Shown piece by piece: positions 18,406-26,656 of a stretch of 50,965 nt of DNA. The stretch covers positions 89,722 through 140,686 of the forward strand of contig NZ_QVMQ01000022.1 of NCBI RefSeq assembly GCF_010501105.1, given 5' to 3'. The notes under the pieces are model-generated. The model was not told where the DNA came from. It saw only the letters and a list, made by a program, of their open reading frames with translations, and did no database searches. A program made the translations under genes and the position numbers. Each line of letters begins with the position of its first letter. The first letter of the stretch is position 1. The DNA comes from Dysgonomonas sp. 511 (lineage in GTDB: Bacteria; Bacteroidota; Bacteroidia; Bacteroidales; Dysgonomonadaceae).

Positions 18406-18487
18406 CTGTTTATATTTTTACAGGTTATGTGCCTGAGGCGAACCGTTTTATCTCCGGTTACTTGTTGGCCTATTGGCAATCGGGTGG

Positions 18488-18519
18488 CAAAGATAATAAA
18501 ATCTTGCGATATTTTCAAA
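18488..18519 (-). promoter_or_regulatory. Promoter of rplU-rpmA
   Basis: On the minus strand the -7 box TATCTTTG (18488-18495) and a -33 TTTG (18516-18519) are 20 bases apart, matching the Bacteroidota consensus TTTG-N19-21-TAnnTTTG. The leader to the rplU ATG is ~80 bases. Confidence 0.75.
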
Positions 18520-18526
18520 TTTTTTA

Positions 18527-19069
18527 TTAGGGTTTATTTGGCGTTTCTACAATGGTAAGTACACCTTCCATAGCTACAGGTGTTGGGCCTGCATATCCTA
18601 CTTCTTCTGCCATTATCACAATCCACGAATAACTAATATCCAGAGTAGAGGTCATAGTGCCAGGGCCAAAACTATATGCATATGCAGGATAGCCAAGCCT
18701 TTGGTCGTTTACAGTCAGTATTCCCTCGCCGGGACCTTCTTCGTAAGAGTCTATTCTTTCCCAACCTATACCGGTTTCTTTGTTTGTCGACGTCACAACG
18801 ATAGTACCTACTCCGGGCATAGTGGAATGGGGTTTTATTACACGTTTCAGCGTATTTGTTTTTATGTTGTATCCAAACAGGTTGTTAAGCCTTTCGTCCA
18901 GTTCGGGGTAGTTTGTCTTTATTGTACGCTGGGTGGTGTACCATGTACCCTGAAATGTAGACGGAGTTGGCAGCTCAGGGGTCGGGATATCGCCATCGTC
19001 GTCGCTGCCGCAAGATATAAAGGTGCTTGCTATAAGAAGCAGGGATATGATAAAAATGTTCTTGTTCAT
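18527..19069 (-). CDS. Hypothetical lipoprotein
   Basis: A 180-residue lipoprotein. The signal MNKNIFIISLLLIASTFISC ends in a lipobox with Cys20, followed by acidic GSDDDGD that may favour surface display (lipoprotein export signals in Bacteroidetes are often acidic). The mature part looks like a small beta-barrel or lipocalin-like fold (GTWYTT near the start, repeated strands), but I do not recognise a family. It is a single gene with its own promoter, between the ribosomal operon and a hypothetical gene. Confidence 0.7.
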   Translation of the reverse strand: MNKNIFIISLLLIASTFISCGSDDDGDIPTPELPTPSTFQGTWYTTQRTIKTNYPELDERLNNLFGYNIKTNTLKRVIKPHSTMPGVGTIVVTSTNKETGIGWERIDSYEEGPGEGILTVNDQRLGYPAYAYSFGPGTMTSTLDISYSWIVIMAEEVGYAGPTPVAMEGVLTIVETPNKP

Positions 19070-19104
19070 AATCTACTGTGGGTTTTGTTTTGTAAATGTT
19101 TGCG

Positions 19105-19112
19105 CAAAGATA
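19105..19112 (-). promoter_or_regulatory. -7 promoter box of the lipoprotein gene
   Basis: Minus strand TATCTTTG, 36 bases before the lipoprotein ATG. No good -33 TTTG is seen at the right spacing. Confidence 0.5.
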
Positions 19113-19162
19113 CAATATAAATTTTATTTTGCCGAAAAGCTTATTGCCTTTAACCCTTGCTG

Positions 19163-19633
19163 TTATACTATCATCTGGGTCTTTTTATTTTCTACGCCCT
19201 GCACATACCCGTCGAAGAAAAAGGGTATATTGTCTTCGCTTCCGTTTTCGAACCGTCCTTTTACTTTGTCGTAGGCCAATAGCGACATTTCAAATTCGGG
19301 CTGCCCTGTAACCAGTATCGGCTGGTCGAGTTTGTCGTACCAAAAGTATCTCCCTCCAAAGTTGCGGCGTGCCACTTCGAAGATGTACGACCCTATTTTT
19401 ACGATCATCTTTCGTTTCGTATCATCGTCTGCCTGATTGTAAAATGTCGTATTCTCTTCTATTATGCTGTCGATTGTATGCAGGCTGCCTATGCTGAAAT
19501 CGAGGTTCTCGTCGTCGAATTGCCTGACCAGTGCATTTGCGTTAAACTCCATATTCTGGGTGAAAACAGCAAGGTCTTCATCCTTTTGTCCTTCATTGGT
19601 TTTCTTTTTCTTGAAAAAATCGAATAGTCCCAT
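19163..19633 (-). CDS. Hypothetical cytoplasmic protein
   Basis: A 156-residue protein starting MGLFDFFKKKKTNEGQ, a basic amphipathic N-terminus that could touch the membrane. The rest is acidic and mixed alpha/beta, with a conserved-looking block GGRYFWYDKLDQPILVTG and FEMSLLAYDKVKGR. No signal peptide or known motif. It starts 30 bases after the HTH regulator gene and probably shares its transcript. The last residues overlap no other gene. Family not recognised. Confidence 0.6.
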   Translation of the reverse strand: MGLFDFFKKKKTNEGQKDEDLAVFTQNMEFNANALVRQFDDENLDFSIGSLHTIDSIIEENTTFYNQADDDTKRKMIVKIGSYIFEVARRNFGGRYFWYDKLDQPILVTGQPEFEMSLLAYDKVKGRFENGSEDNIPFFFDGYVQGVENKKTQMIV

Positions 19634-19663
19634 CTTGTTTTATTTAAAGTCTGTTTATTTTTT

Positions 19664-20626
19664 TTACAATGTGCTGATAAGATCGCGCTGCTCGTTGAAA
19701 AAATTGATGCGTTCTATTTCCCCGCTTTCGGATATGAGGGTCGACAACCTTTTTTGCGACTCTATCCAACTTTTCAGTTTGCAGAAAATACTGGTATCCA
19801 ACGATGTGGCGGCATCTAACGTAAACACATTTATCAGGCTGAGTTTGAGGTTTTCTGTTGACAGGTAACTGTATGTGCATTCGAAATTTATAGGCGAAAG
19901 ATAAAACTGTACCTTTTGCCCGCTGTCGAACTGTCCTTTTATGGCTATCGACTCCAGTTTATCTACAAACCGGAAGAGTTCTTCCTTTAGCATGAGTACA
20001 TCTTTTTCGGAAATGTAGCGTATGCGTGCAAAATATTTGATTTGGGTCGTCAGGTAATGGAATATCAGATGATCCCATATATAATATGTATATTTTATTT
20101 GGAATGCCTCTTCCAGATAGCGTTGTTGTATATCGTACATCCGTGGTGTGATGCCAATATCATCCAGCGATCTTACGTTTCTTATCCCTTGTGTCTGGTA
20201 TAGCCACTTCAGGTTGTAGAATTTGGTAAGTCCCTTAAAGCCCAAATACAAAGTCTGCGGAAATATATTGGTAGACGATCCGGTTTCGGTATGCGAATCG
20301 TTGCGCGACTTATGCAATATATCTACAAATAGTTCGAGGGGTTTGTAGTCGGTTTCCTGCGGGTCGATAAACCTGGTCGAATTTAGTAGGAAATGCTTGC
20401 TTTCCTGCCGATTAGATCTTATTATGGTGTCGAGCGAGATATTGAGGTGGGTTGCTAATATTGCAGCCTCATCGAGCGTAAACGGCACTTCCCCCCTCAG
20501 TCGGCGGTATGCGGCTTCTTTGCCTATATCCAATACGTCTATCAGCAATGTGGATATACTGGCCTTAGCCGGCAACTGATTCTTTATGGCCTCTATTATT
20601 TGAAAATGTAGTGAAGTGGTCTTCAT
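19664..20626 (-). CDS. HTH transcriptional regulator (Bacteroidota type)
   Basis: A 320-residue protein. I start at ATG 20626; the upstream TTG at 20641 falls inside the promoter box. Residues ~22-70 form a helix-turn-helix (KEAAYRRLRGEVPFTLDEAA, then LATHLNISLDTII) like the XRE-related domain of many orphan Bacteroidota regulators. The remaining 250 residues are helical with no known effector domain. It lies directly before the small hypothetical gene at 19163-19633, its possible target or partner. The signal it senses is unknown. Confidence 0.7.
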   Translation of the reverse strand: MKTTSLHFQIIEAIKNQLPAKASISTLLIDVLDIGKEAAYRRLRGEVPFTLDEAAILATHLNISLDTIIRSNRQESKHFLLNSTRFIDPQETDYKPLELFVDILHKSRNDSHTETGSSTNIFPQTLYLGFKGLTKFYNLKWLYQTQGIRNVRSLDDIGITPRMYDIQQRYLEEAFQIKYTYYIWDHLIFHYLTTQIKYFARIRYISEKDVLMLKEELFRFVDKLESIAIKGQFDSGQKVQFYLSPINFECTYSYLSTENLKLSLINVFTLDAATSLDTSIFCKLKSWIESQKRLSTLISESGEIERINFFNEQRDLISTL

Positions 20627-20638
20627 CTTATATTTTTG

Positions 20639-20646
20639 CAAAAGTA
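20639..20646 (-). promoter_or_regulatory. -7 promoter box of the HTH gene
   Basis: Minus strand TACTTTTG, fitting TAnnTTTG, 13 bases before the ATG at 20626. The leader would be nearly absent. No -33 box at the usual spacing. Confidence 0.45.
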
Positions 20647-20737
20647 AAAGGTTTGCACAAAAAAATCTTATAAAATGAAAACCTGGTCAATGTTTTTATA
20701 GATATTTAGCAACTGTTAGTAAATATTGGACGCGCTT

Positions 20738-21193
20738 TTATTCTTTCAGCAGCTTGTCGAGAAAATCATCAAACTGGCGGTCGAATTTTTCCATCATCCC
20801 TTCATCAAACTTCACGATAGAATCTTCGTTGATAAGTAACAGTTCTTCGACAACGATAAAGTTTTCGTCCGAATAGTTCACCGAAAATGGTTTGTATATA
20901 TCCAATATATCAAACTTGTCTTCATCGTCGAGTTGTTTGGAGACATCCCTTAGTACGGATATAACTTCGCTGTCGCCGAGCTCGTCCATTTTATCTACCC
21001 AGTTGAAGACCACGATGTCGGCTACTTTATTTTCCTCATCATCGTAGAAGGTTACTTCTCCGCTCTCTTTGTCTACAGTAATAAAAATATCTGTAAGCGA
21101 ACTCCCCTTGTAATCGTTGTTCAATGAGTCGATTGCTTGCAGGAACGTATCCTTTATAAGCGTTGTTGTATCCCTGTTTCCTGCTGTCCCCAT
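20738..21193 (-). CDS. Hypothetical acidic protein
   Basis: A 151-residue, strongly acidic cytoplasmic protein (many Asp/Glu; VTFYDDEENKVADIVVFNW, KQLDDEDKFDILDIYKPF) with alpha/beta pattern and a charged C-terminal helix. No signal peptide or membrane segment. It stands alone between the HTH gene and cysE with a promoter box ~80 bases upstream. No family recognised. Confidence 0.6.
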   Translation of the reverse strand: MGTAGNRDTTTLIKDTFLQAIDSLNNDYKGSSLTDIFITVDKESGEVTFYDDEENKVADIVVFNWVDKMDELGDSEVISVLRDVSKQLDDEDKFDILDIYKPFSVNYSDENFIVVEELLLINEDSIVKFDEGMMEKFDRQFDDFLDKLLKE

Positions 21194-21272
21194 ATTAATC
21201 TATATTACTGGTTTATAATTAGTAACTGTTTAAATTATTGTCATGTACTATAAAAATCAAAACAGTTATTCA

Positions 21273-21280
21273 CAAAGTTA
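21273..21280 (-). promoter_or_regulatory. -7 promoter box of the acidic protein gene
   Basis: Minus strand TAACTTTG, 80 bases before the ATG at 21193, within the 143-base gap after cysE. Confidence 0.45.
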
Positions 21281-21336
21281 AGAAAAAATACAAGACGCGA
21301 GAATGCTGGCAGAAATTAAACAGCCAAAAAGGTTTT

Positions 21337-22155
21337 TTATATATCGAAATCGAGTATATACCCGTCTTTGCTTAATGTATTGTGTATCCGTATTTCGGCA
21401 TTCTGCTGCACCAGCGAATAGGGTACTACGCTTTTTGTCAGCCAGGCATTACCTCCGATGATAGAGTCGTGCCCTACTACTGTTTTGCCACCGAGTATGG
21501 TTGCCCCCGCATATATCACCACATTGTCTTCTATGGTAGGGTGGCGTTTTTCGTTACTCAGGCTTTTGGTTACAAACAGTGCGCCAAGCGTAACCCCCTG
21601 GTATATTTTCACATTGTCGCCTATTACGGTAGTTTCGCCTATTACGATGCCTGTGCCGTGGTCTATATAGAACGAATGACCTATCTGCGCTCCGGGGTTG
21701 ATATCGATGCCTACCTTGCTATGCGCATATTCGGAAAACAGCCGCGGAATAATGGGGGTGTCCATCTTATGCAGTTCGTGCGATATGCGGTGTACCACCT
21801 GTGCAAAGAATCCGGGATAGGTGAGTATTACTTCCTCGATGGACTTTGCGGCAGGGTCGTTTTCGAAATATACGGCAGCCTCGCGGTAAAGCCTGTCTTG
21901 CAACTCAGGTAGGCCGGAGATAAATTTATCCACCATTTCTTCAGCCTGTTGCCTGTTGAGCAGGGCTGTTATGTTTTCTACCAATACCGAATAGAAATAA
22001 TATAGTTTTTTTTCTCTCGATTTCTCCTGATCGCATATAGGAAACAACACACGGTGGATAAGTGTATTGAGTGCATCTTCGAGTTCGATCCTGTTTATCG
22101 GCAAGTGTTTCGACTCGGCTCTTAGTTTATTCGCTATTTGGTAGATATTAGTCAT
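21337..22155 (-). CDS. cysE: Serine O-acetyltransferase
   Basis: A 272-residue enzyme making O-acetylserine from serine and acetyl-CoA, the first step of cysteine synthesis. I start at ATG 22155 (MTNIYQIANKLRAES) instead of a TTG at 22179 that overlaps the promoter box. The N-terminal half is the helical SAT domain. The C-terminal half is a left-handed hexapeptide-repeat beta-helix with GIDINPGAQIG, YIDHGTGIVIGETTVIG and VKIYQGVTLGA, carrying the catalytic His of the family. Its length suits the longer Bacteroidota form. Monocistronic. Confidence 0.92.
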   Translation of the reverse strand: MTNIYQIANKLRAESKHLPINRIELEDALNTLIHRVLFPICDQEKSREKKLYYFYSVLVENITALLNRQQAEEMVDKFISGLPELQDRLYREAAVYFENDPAAKSIEEVILTYPGFFAQVVHRISHELHKMDTPIIPRLFSEYAHSKVGIDINPGAQIGHSFYIDHGTGIVIGETTVIGDNVKIYQGVTLGALFVTKSLSNEKRHPTIEDNVVIYAGATILGGKTVVGHDSIIGGNAWLTKSVVPYSLVQQNAEIRIHNTLSKDGYILDFDI

Positions 22156-22176
22156 AAAAATAGGCTTTGAGAGAAA

Positions 22177-22184
22177 CAAATGTA
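22177..22184 (-). promoter_or_regulatory. -7 promoter box of cysE
   Basis: Minus strand TACATTTG, 21 bases before the cysE ATG. It fits TAnnTTTG; no clear -33 box. Confidence 0.45.
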
Positions 22185-22238
22185 AGAATTAAAACGGATA
22201 TACCGAAAAAAGAGTTTCTATATGGCCGGCATATACAT

Positions 22239-23003
22239 TCAGTATCCCGTCACCAGCAATCCTCTAGCACCTTTTATCCCACATTTCTGATATTTGTTGT
22301 AAGCTGTGGCTGCCGCTTCGCGTACTGCCGCCGCGCTGGCCCCGTTGATATAGGAGGCAATAGCATCGTGTATCGTATAAGCTTCGGGGCTCATCAGGTG
22401 GGTAGACCAAAGCAACGGATTGGCTCCGGCAGCTTTCAGGTAGGGAGCGAAATACCGCTTGCTGTAGCAGGCAAGGATTATGGCATCGCGTTTCTTGCCA
22501 TCGCTGTTTTTGTATGTTTCTGCCAGGTTGAAGTCCATCAACCCGTTGTGCCCGATGTATGCTACCAGTTGTGCATTTCCGTTAATCCCGATACTCTTGT
22601 TGTTTATCACAATGGTATCTTTCATGCTGCCGGCACACGATTTGAGGAAGTCTATCGTACAGTTGCTAATGAAGCGTCCGTCGTAGGCATCGGCCACCAG
22701 ATAATAATTCTTGGTCTTGTGTTTGAATACGATCCTTTCGAGACGGATATCATCTACCTTCTCTCTTTTTACTTCTTTCCAACTGGCACTCTTCTTAAAA
22801 TATGTGCGTATGCCGTAGCCACATCCCCAATACAGGTTGGTATGAGGGTCTTGCCCGTTGCCTATACCTTTTGGTACTTTTACTATGCCTTGATATTGGT
22901 TGTCGCAAAGGGCTACCAGTATGTGTATGGTTTTTGCCTCCTGCGAAAAGAGAAATAGAGATTGGAGAAGAAGAAAGCCAAAGGTAAGGAGTCGCGTAAT
23001 CAT
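22239..23003 (-). CDS. Secreted protein with caspase-like His/Cys pair
   Basis: A 254-residue exported protein. I start at ATG 23003, which gives a clean signal peptide (MITRLLTFGFLLLQSLFLFSQ); the longer frame to 23093 adds a poor N-terminus. The mature part alternates strands and helices: IHILVALCDN, then LVAYIGHNGLMDF with His152, then DAIILACYSKRYF with Cys179. H-[N]-G followed by a strand ending A-C is the layout of caspase-fold (clan CD) cysteine peptidases, though the 27-residue spacing is short. It may be a peptidase or a relative with another role; substrate unknown. Placed alone between cysE and the heparan sulfate locus. Confidence 0.55.
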   Translation of the reverse strand: MITRLLTFGFLLLQSLFLFSQEAKTIHILVALCDNQYQGIVKVPKGIGNGQDPHTNLYWGCGYGIRTYFKKSASWKEVKREKVDDIRLERIVFKHKTKNYYLVADAYDGRFISNCTIDFLKSCAGSMKDTIVINNKSIGINGNAQLVAYIGHNGLMDFNLAETYKNSDGKKRDAIILACYSKRYFAPYLKAAGANPLLWSTHLMSPEAYTIHDAIASYINGASAAAVREAAATAYNKYQKCGIKGARGLLVTGY

Positions 23004-23166
23004 GGTGTTCTGTTTTCTTAAATTTACTAGAGTGAGTAAAGGTATAAATTCCATAATGAGATTACAAAAAAAATGAAGTTGTCCCAAGAGCAATTATCTT
23101 TTTGTCTAAAAATGCCCTGCCTCTCACCCAATCACTTTCGGAACACTTCACTACAGAAACATAAAA

Positions 23167-23197
23167 AAGGTGCCCTTTATTACTTTTAGGACACCTT
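23167..23197 (-). terminator. Terminator of the downstream lyase-sulfatase operon
   Basis: On the minus strand AAGGTGTCCT / AGGGCACCTT forms a 10-bp stem (one G-U pair) with an 11-base loop, followed by six Ts. It lies 30 bases after the stop of the PL15-like gene. Stem and loop closely resemble the terminator at 17748-17780. Confidence 0.8.
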
Positions 23198-23226
23198 CGT
23201 TAATTGTCTCACAGAAAAGAAACTCC

Positions 23227-25824
23227 TTATATTTCCAGCTCTGGCACCATATCTTTCAATACAGTTGTCTTGCCCTCTTCGCTGATAGTTGTAGTATCGT
23301 CATAAACGAGACTTACATTTTCCTTCTTGTTTTCTACCGAAAATGTTGTTTTTCCGCCGGAAGATAAACTCAACTTTATTATCCATTCGCCAACCTGTAT
23401 CCGGTCATTAGAAATAAGCTGAGGTACTGCCCCGTTATCTTTTTGATGGTGGGTACTTATCACTGTCGCAAAACGGCAGGTTTTCTTCTTGGGTGTTGTT
23501 GCCGTAAAGTGCCAATGGTCTTTATATGGAGCAAAATGGCCTTTGTCGTCAGCCCTTAGCCAGTTTATTGCCGGATAGAAGAATTTATTAGACTCTTCCA
23601 CATCCAATTTATCGCTGGAGAACAAATAAGCATCGGATACCCCGTCAGCATTAGTTGCTTTTATGTGTACAAAATAGTTCTTTTCTTCTACCGTCATCGG
23701 GTTTTCTACGGTATGCAGCAAGTAGTTCCAATTGACATCCGTATCGGCTTCCAGTTCGTCGTAAATAAAGATGAGGTCAGCACTGCCCAGTTGTACAATA
23801 TGGCGGCGGAAGGTTTTCAGGTGATTTTTGTCCCATCCGTTTTCGGGTATATATTCAAGTTCCGACAACCGCCCGCGTTCGAGCCAAAGCGACGAAGTCA
23901 CCTCTCCGTAAGCATTCGAAGCATCGCCTACCACATATCCTATTTTACTGCCGGAATAGTAGCGCGGAATCCAGCCATAGCCTTCTGTCCCTATTTTTTG
24001 TCCCATACCATTCACCAGGATAGTATTATGTGCCCGTGTGCTGCGGTGCGAATAGATACTGTGCTGGTCGGTAAAGCTGATATGATGCCCACTGCTGTAA
24101 AACAACGACTTGCCGCCATAGAATGTATTAAACGCATTCTGATTTGCCAAAGCATGAGAGGTAGACCCGTAGGGGCTGGAGCGGAAACTGAGCATAGCAT
24201 TTTTACTGAGATTGTGCCAATCGGACATAAACGAGGCTAAACCCGTTTGAGGAAAGACGTAAGATAATGGAAGGCTTTCCAACCCTTTACCTCTTGGCAA
24301 CTGTTTTTGGCACTGCATTCTGAACCAAGATAGATCGCCGGCCTTTCCCATAAATCCCTTTTTCATCAGTTCCGGCTCATTACCGGATATAGTGCGTACA
24401 TAATCGGCTAGATATGTATTGTTGGTCAGTTTAGCCAATGCATCGGCATAAGCCAGGCGTGGGCCGTTCGGTTTCTTTACATTCTGGTGCGAACTACCGT
24501 TTCCTCCCGATTTGGAGAATGGCGGTTGCTGATAGATAACATACATGGCAGAACCTTTGTACCAAGGGTCGGAAAAGAAGTCGTAGCCACTTAGCCGGCT
24601 ATAGAAATAGGGGACTTCTACCAAGGTACGGATATTTACATGAAAATACGAGTCGCCATTGTGCCAGCCACCATCGGCGTTAAGCCCAGGGAAGCGGGCA
24701 AGCCATATATTGTAGCTATATTCAGTCCATTTCGCTGCTTCGGGCAATTCTCCATATACGGCGAATGCAGCCATAGTGAAGATGCGCAGATTCATCTGCC
24801 AATTGTGATTATCGGCAATATGATTTTCGAGATGATTGACAAAGTGATTGAATATCTTCGAGCCATTTTCCTTTATTTCTTTCAGCAGCATTTGCTTTTG
24901 TGAATCGGACAACAGGCTGTAAAACGAATCGTATGCCATAGAAGACAGGGATAACAAAGTCGCCTGGTTGAAATCGCCTACAAGGTAAGGAGAGTTTTTC
25001 CAGCTCACCATTTCTTCTATCCGCTTCATTGCGGCATCATAGTACACCTTGTCTTTTGTCAGCACATAGGCTCTTACCAGCACTTCTATGTTCGATTCTT
25101 CGCGGTCGATAATGCGGCGGCTTTCGCGGGTTAGCAGGGCATTCCTTTTCACTGCATTGTCCAACCCGGCAACCTTGCTTGTATCTATGTCATTAGCCAG
25201 ATTTGCCAGTTTTGTTTTCAAAACCTTATCAGCCCTTCCGAGATACCATTCACGCTCCTGTGCCTGTTTATTTTGGCTGATAAAGCTATCCCACTCACTT
25301 TCGAAAACTAATATGCGGGGGTGGTTTGTAGGCAGTTTTTTAATTACTGTACTGTAAGGCGGAGGACAAAATTTCGCAGGATTATCCTTTACTGTGAATT
25401 GAAGCTTTTCCGACCATTCTGTTTTATCTCCATCTACATAAGCATATTGCCAGTACCAGATCCCCGGCGACAAAACTTGTTCGGGATTGTAGAAAGGCCA
25501 TGAGGTTTCGGCATTTACAACATCTTTTTCCAGAGCCGGATCCTGAGAAAACCGAAGCTTGTAATTTACCTTATTTGCATCAGGCTTTTTGTGGCGGGTT
25601 TTAGATTCTACTCCGTCAAGGGCACTACCTCGGGCACCTGTATTATCTTTGAGAGGCCACATAAACGACACATTGCGGTCTGATATAACTGCATTATTTA
25701 GAGGCGATGAGGTTTCCCGCATCTCATGCATAAGCGTAGCATCTGTTAGTTTTATTGTAGATTGAGCCAGTACATTATGCACTATTAATGATAATAGTAA
25801 GATAATACATATTCTATTTTTCAT
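23227..25824 (-). CDS. Heparinase II/III-family lyase, PL15-like exo-heparinase
   Basis: An 865-residue periplasmic enzyme from ATG 25824 (signal MKNRICIILLLSLIVHNVLA, then QS). About residues 40-150 form an Ig-like N-terminal domain (DUF4962 type, with SPGIWYWQYAYVDGD). The centre is an alpha/alpha toroid (ADNHNWQMNLRIF; NADGGWHNGDSYFHVN). The C-terminal half is the heparinase II/III beta-sandwich (HSIYSHRSTRAHNTILVNG). Length and N-terminal domain fit PL15 exo-lyases of the Bacteroides thetaiotaomicron heparan sulfate locus (BT4652 type) better than the ~770-residue PL21 heparinase II. It should release unsaturated disaccharides from oligosaccharide ends. Last gene of the second operon. Confidence 0.75.
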   Translation of the reverse strand: MKNRICIILLLSLIVHNVLAQSTIKLTDATLMHEMRETSSPLNNAVISDRNVSFMWPLKDNTGARGSALDGVESKTRHKKPDANKVNYKLRFSQDPALEKDVVNAETSWPFYNPEQVLSPGIWYWQYAYVDGDKTEWSEKLQFTVKDNPAKFCPPPYSTVIKKLPTNHPRILVFESEWDSFISQNKQAQEREWYLGRADKVLKTKLANLANDIDTSKVAGLDNAVKRNALLTRESRRIIDREESNIEVLVRAYVLTKDKVYYDAAMKRIEEMVSWKNSPYLVGDFNQATLLSLSSMAYDSFYSLLSDSQKQMLLKEIKENGSKIFNHFVNHLENHIADNHNWQMNLRIFTMAAFAVYGELPEAAKWTEYSYNIWLARFPGLNADGGWHNGDSYFHVNIRTLVEVPYFYSRLSGYDFFSDPWYKGSAMYVIYQQPPFSKSGGNGSSHQNVKKPNGPRLAYADALAKLTNNTYLADYVRTISGNEPELMKKGFMGKAGDLSWFRMQCQKQLPRGKGLESLPLSYVFPQTGLASFMSDWHNLSKNAMLSFRSSPYGSTSHALANQNAFNTFYGGKSLFYSSGHHISFTDQHSIYSHRSTRAHNTILVNGMGQKIGTEGYGWIPRYYSGSKIGYVVGDASNAYGEVTSSLWLERGRLSELEYIPENGWDKNHLKTFRRHIVQLGSADLIFIYDELEADTDVNWNYLLHTVENPMTVEEKNYFVHIKATNADGVSDAYLFSSDKLDVEESNKFFYPAINWLRADDKGHFAPYKDHWHFTATTPKKKTCRFATVISTHHQKDNGAVPQLISNDRIQVGEWIIKLSLSSGGKTTFSVENKKENVSLVYDDTTTISEEGKTTVLKDMVPELEI

Positions 25825-25890
25825 GATATTTTTTTTATGGAAGGTGACAAAAGTAAAGTAAACAATCCCAAACACGGTCATAGCAACGCT

Positions 25891-26616
25891 TTAACGAATC
25901 GAAATGTCGTTCAGGTTGACATTTACTTTTTTGCGGTCGGCATATGTCCATCTAACAAAACGGGAATCTTCCGACAGTTGATTTGTAAATTCTGAATCTT
26001 TTTCAAATGTATTTTTATCATTGTATTCAGCAATTACAGTCCATTTTTTTCCGTCTGCGGATTCCTCTACTAAGAATTTTCCATCGAAAACAGTTCCTAC
26101 GGCAGTCAATTTATAAGATACTTCCTTTGCTACGCCATCAAATGCTACATAAAACGATACGTTTTTGTCTCCGAAACGAGCTACTGTTGGTTTTGTTTCA
26201 TCTGTTCCGTATGTAGCCCAGCCAACTACATCCGAATTATAAACTGAGCCATTTGAGTCTGAGAACGAAAGGACGAAAGGCAAGCTTGCCGGTTTGAGTT
26301 GTTTTACACTTATTGTCCAGTTTTTTGATTCATCTTGCTTGCTTATTTTCACATTTTGTGCTTGGGTAAAATCTGCTTCAATTGGTTGTTCCAAAGTACA
26401 GGCACTATATAGCTTATACTTAAAATCTATTTTTTTAAGGTCTACACCTGTTCCTACGATTTGTTCGACGACTGAAGTTTTATTTTTTCCATTATCTTTT
26501 ATTCTGGCTTCTGTTATTGCTCCCTGAGCATTAAATTGTGCAAATCCTTGTGCTTTACCTAGCAAGCTACATGAAAGAATAATTACTAATACTGAAATTT
26601 TTTTTAGAGTTTTCAT
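25891..26616 (-). CDS. Secreted two-domain protein of unknown function in the locus
   Basis: A 241-residue exported protein with signal peptide MKTLKKISVLVIILSCSLLGKAQ and no lipobox at the cleavage site. Residues ~25-115 look like an Ig-like domain of the DUF5018/PKD-like kind (QGAITEARIKD, WTISVKQL). Residues ~130-241 form a jelly-roll-like domain (FLVEESADGKKWTVIAEY, then SRFVRWTYADRKKVNVN) like those appended to many polysaccharide-utilisation enzymes. No catalytic motif is visible, so it is possibly a carbohydrate-binding periplasmic helper. Co-transcribed between the ROK kinase and the PL15-like lyase. Confidence 0.6.
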   Translation of the reverse strand: MKTLKKISVLVIILSCSLLGKAQGFAQFNAQGAITEARIKDNGKNKTSVVEQIVGTGVDLKKIDFKYKLYSACTLEQPIEADFTQAQNVKISKQDESKNWTISVKQLKPASLPFVLSFSDSNGSVYNSDVVGWATYGTDETKPTVARFGDKNVSFYVAFDGVAKEVSYKLTAVGTVFDGKFLVEESADGKKWTVIAEYNDKNTFEKDSEFTNQLSEDSRFVRWTYADRKKVNVNLNDISIR

Positions 26617-26656
26617 GGTTTTATTTTTTTAGATTAAGAGTCTGTTTAAATAGGAT

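Noticed and set aside
21382..21912. 176-codon frame opposite cysE
   Set aside because: It is the antisense shadow of a clear serine acetyltransferase gene; composition and motifs belong to the minus strand.
23004..23093. N-terminal extension of the caspase-like protein
   Set aside because: The extension hides a clean signal peptide that begins at 23003 and has no sequence support.
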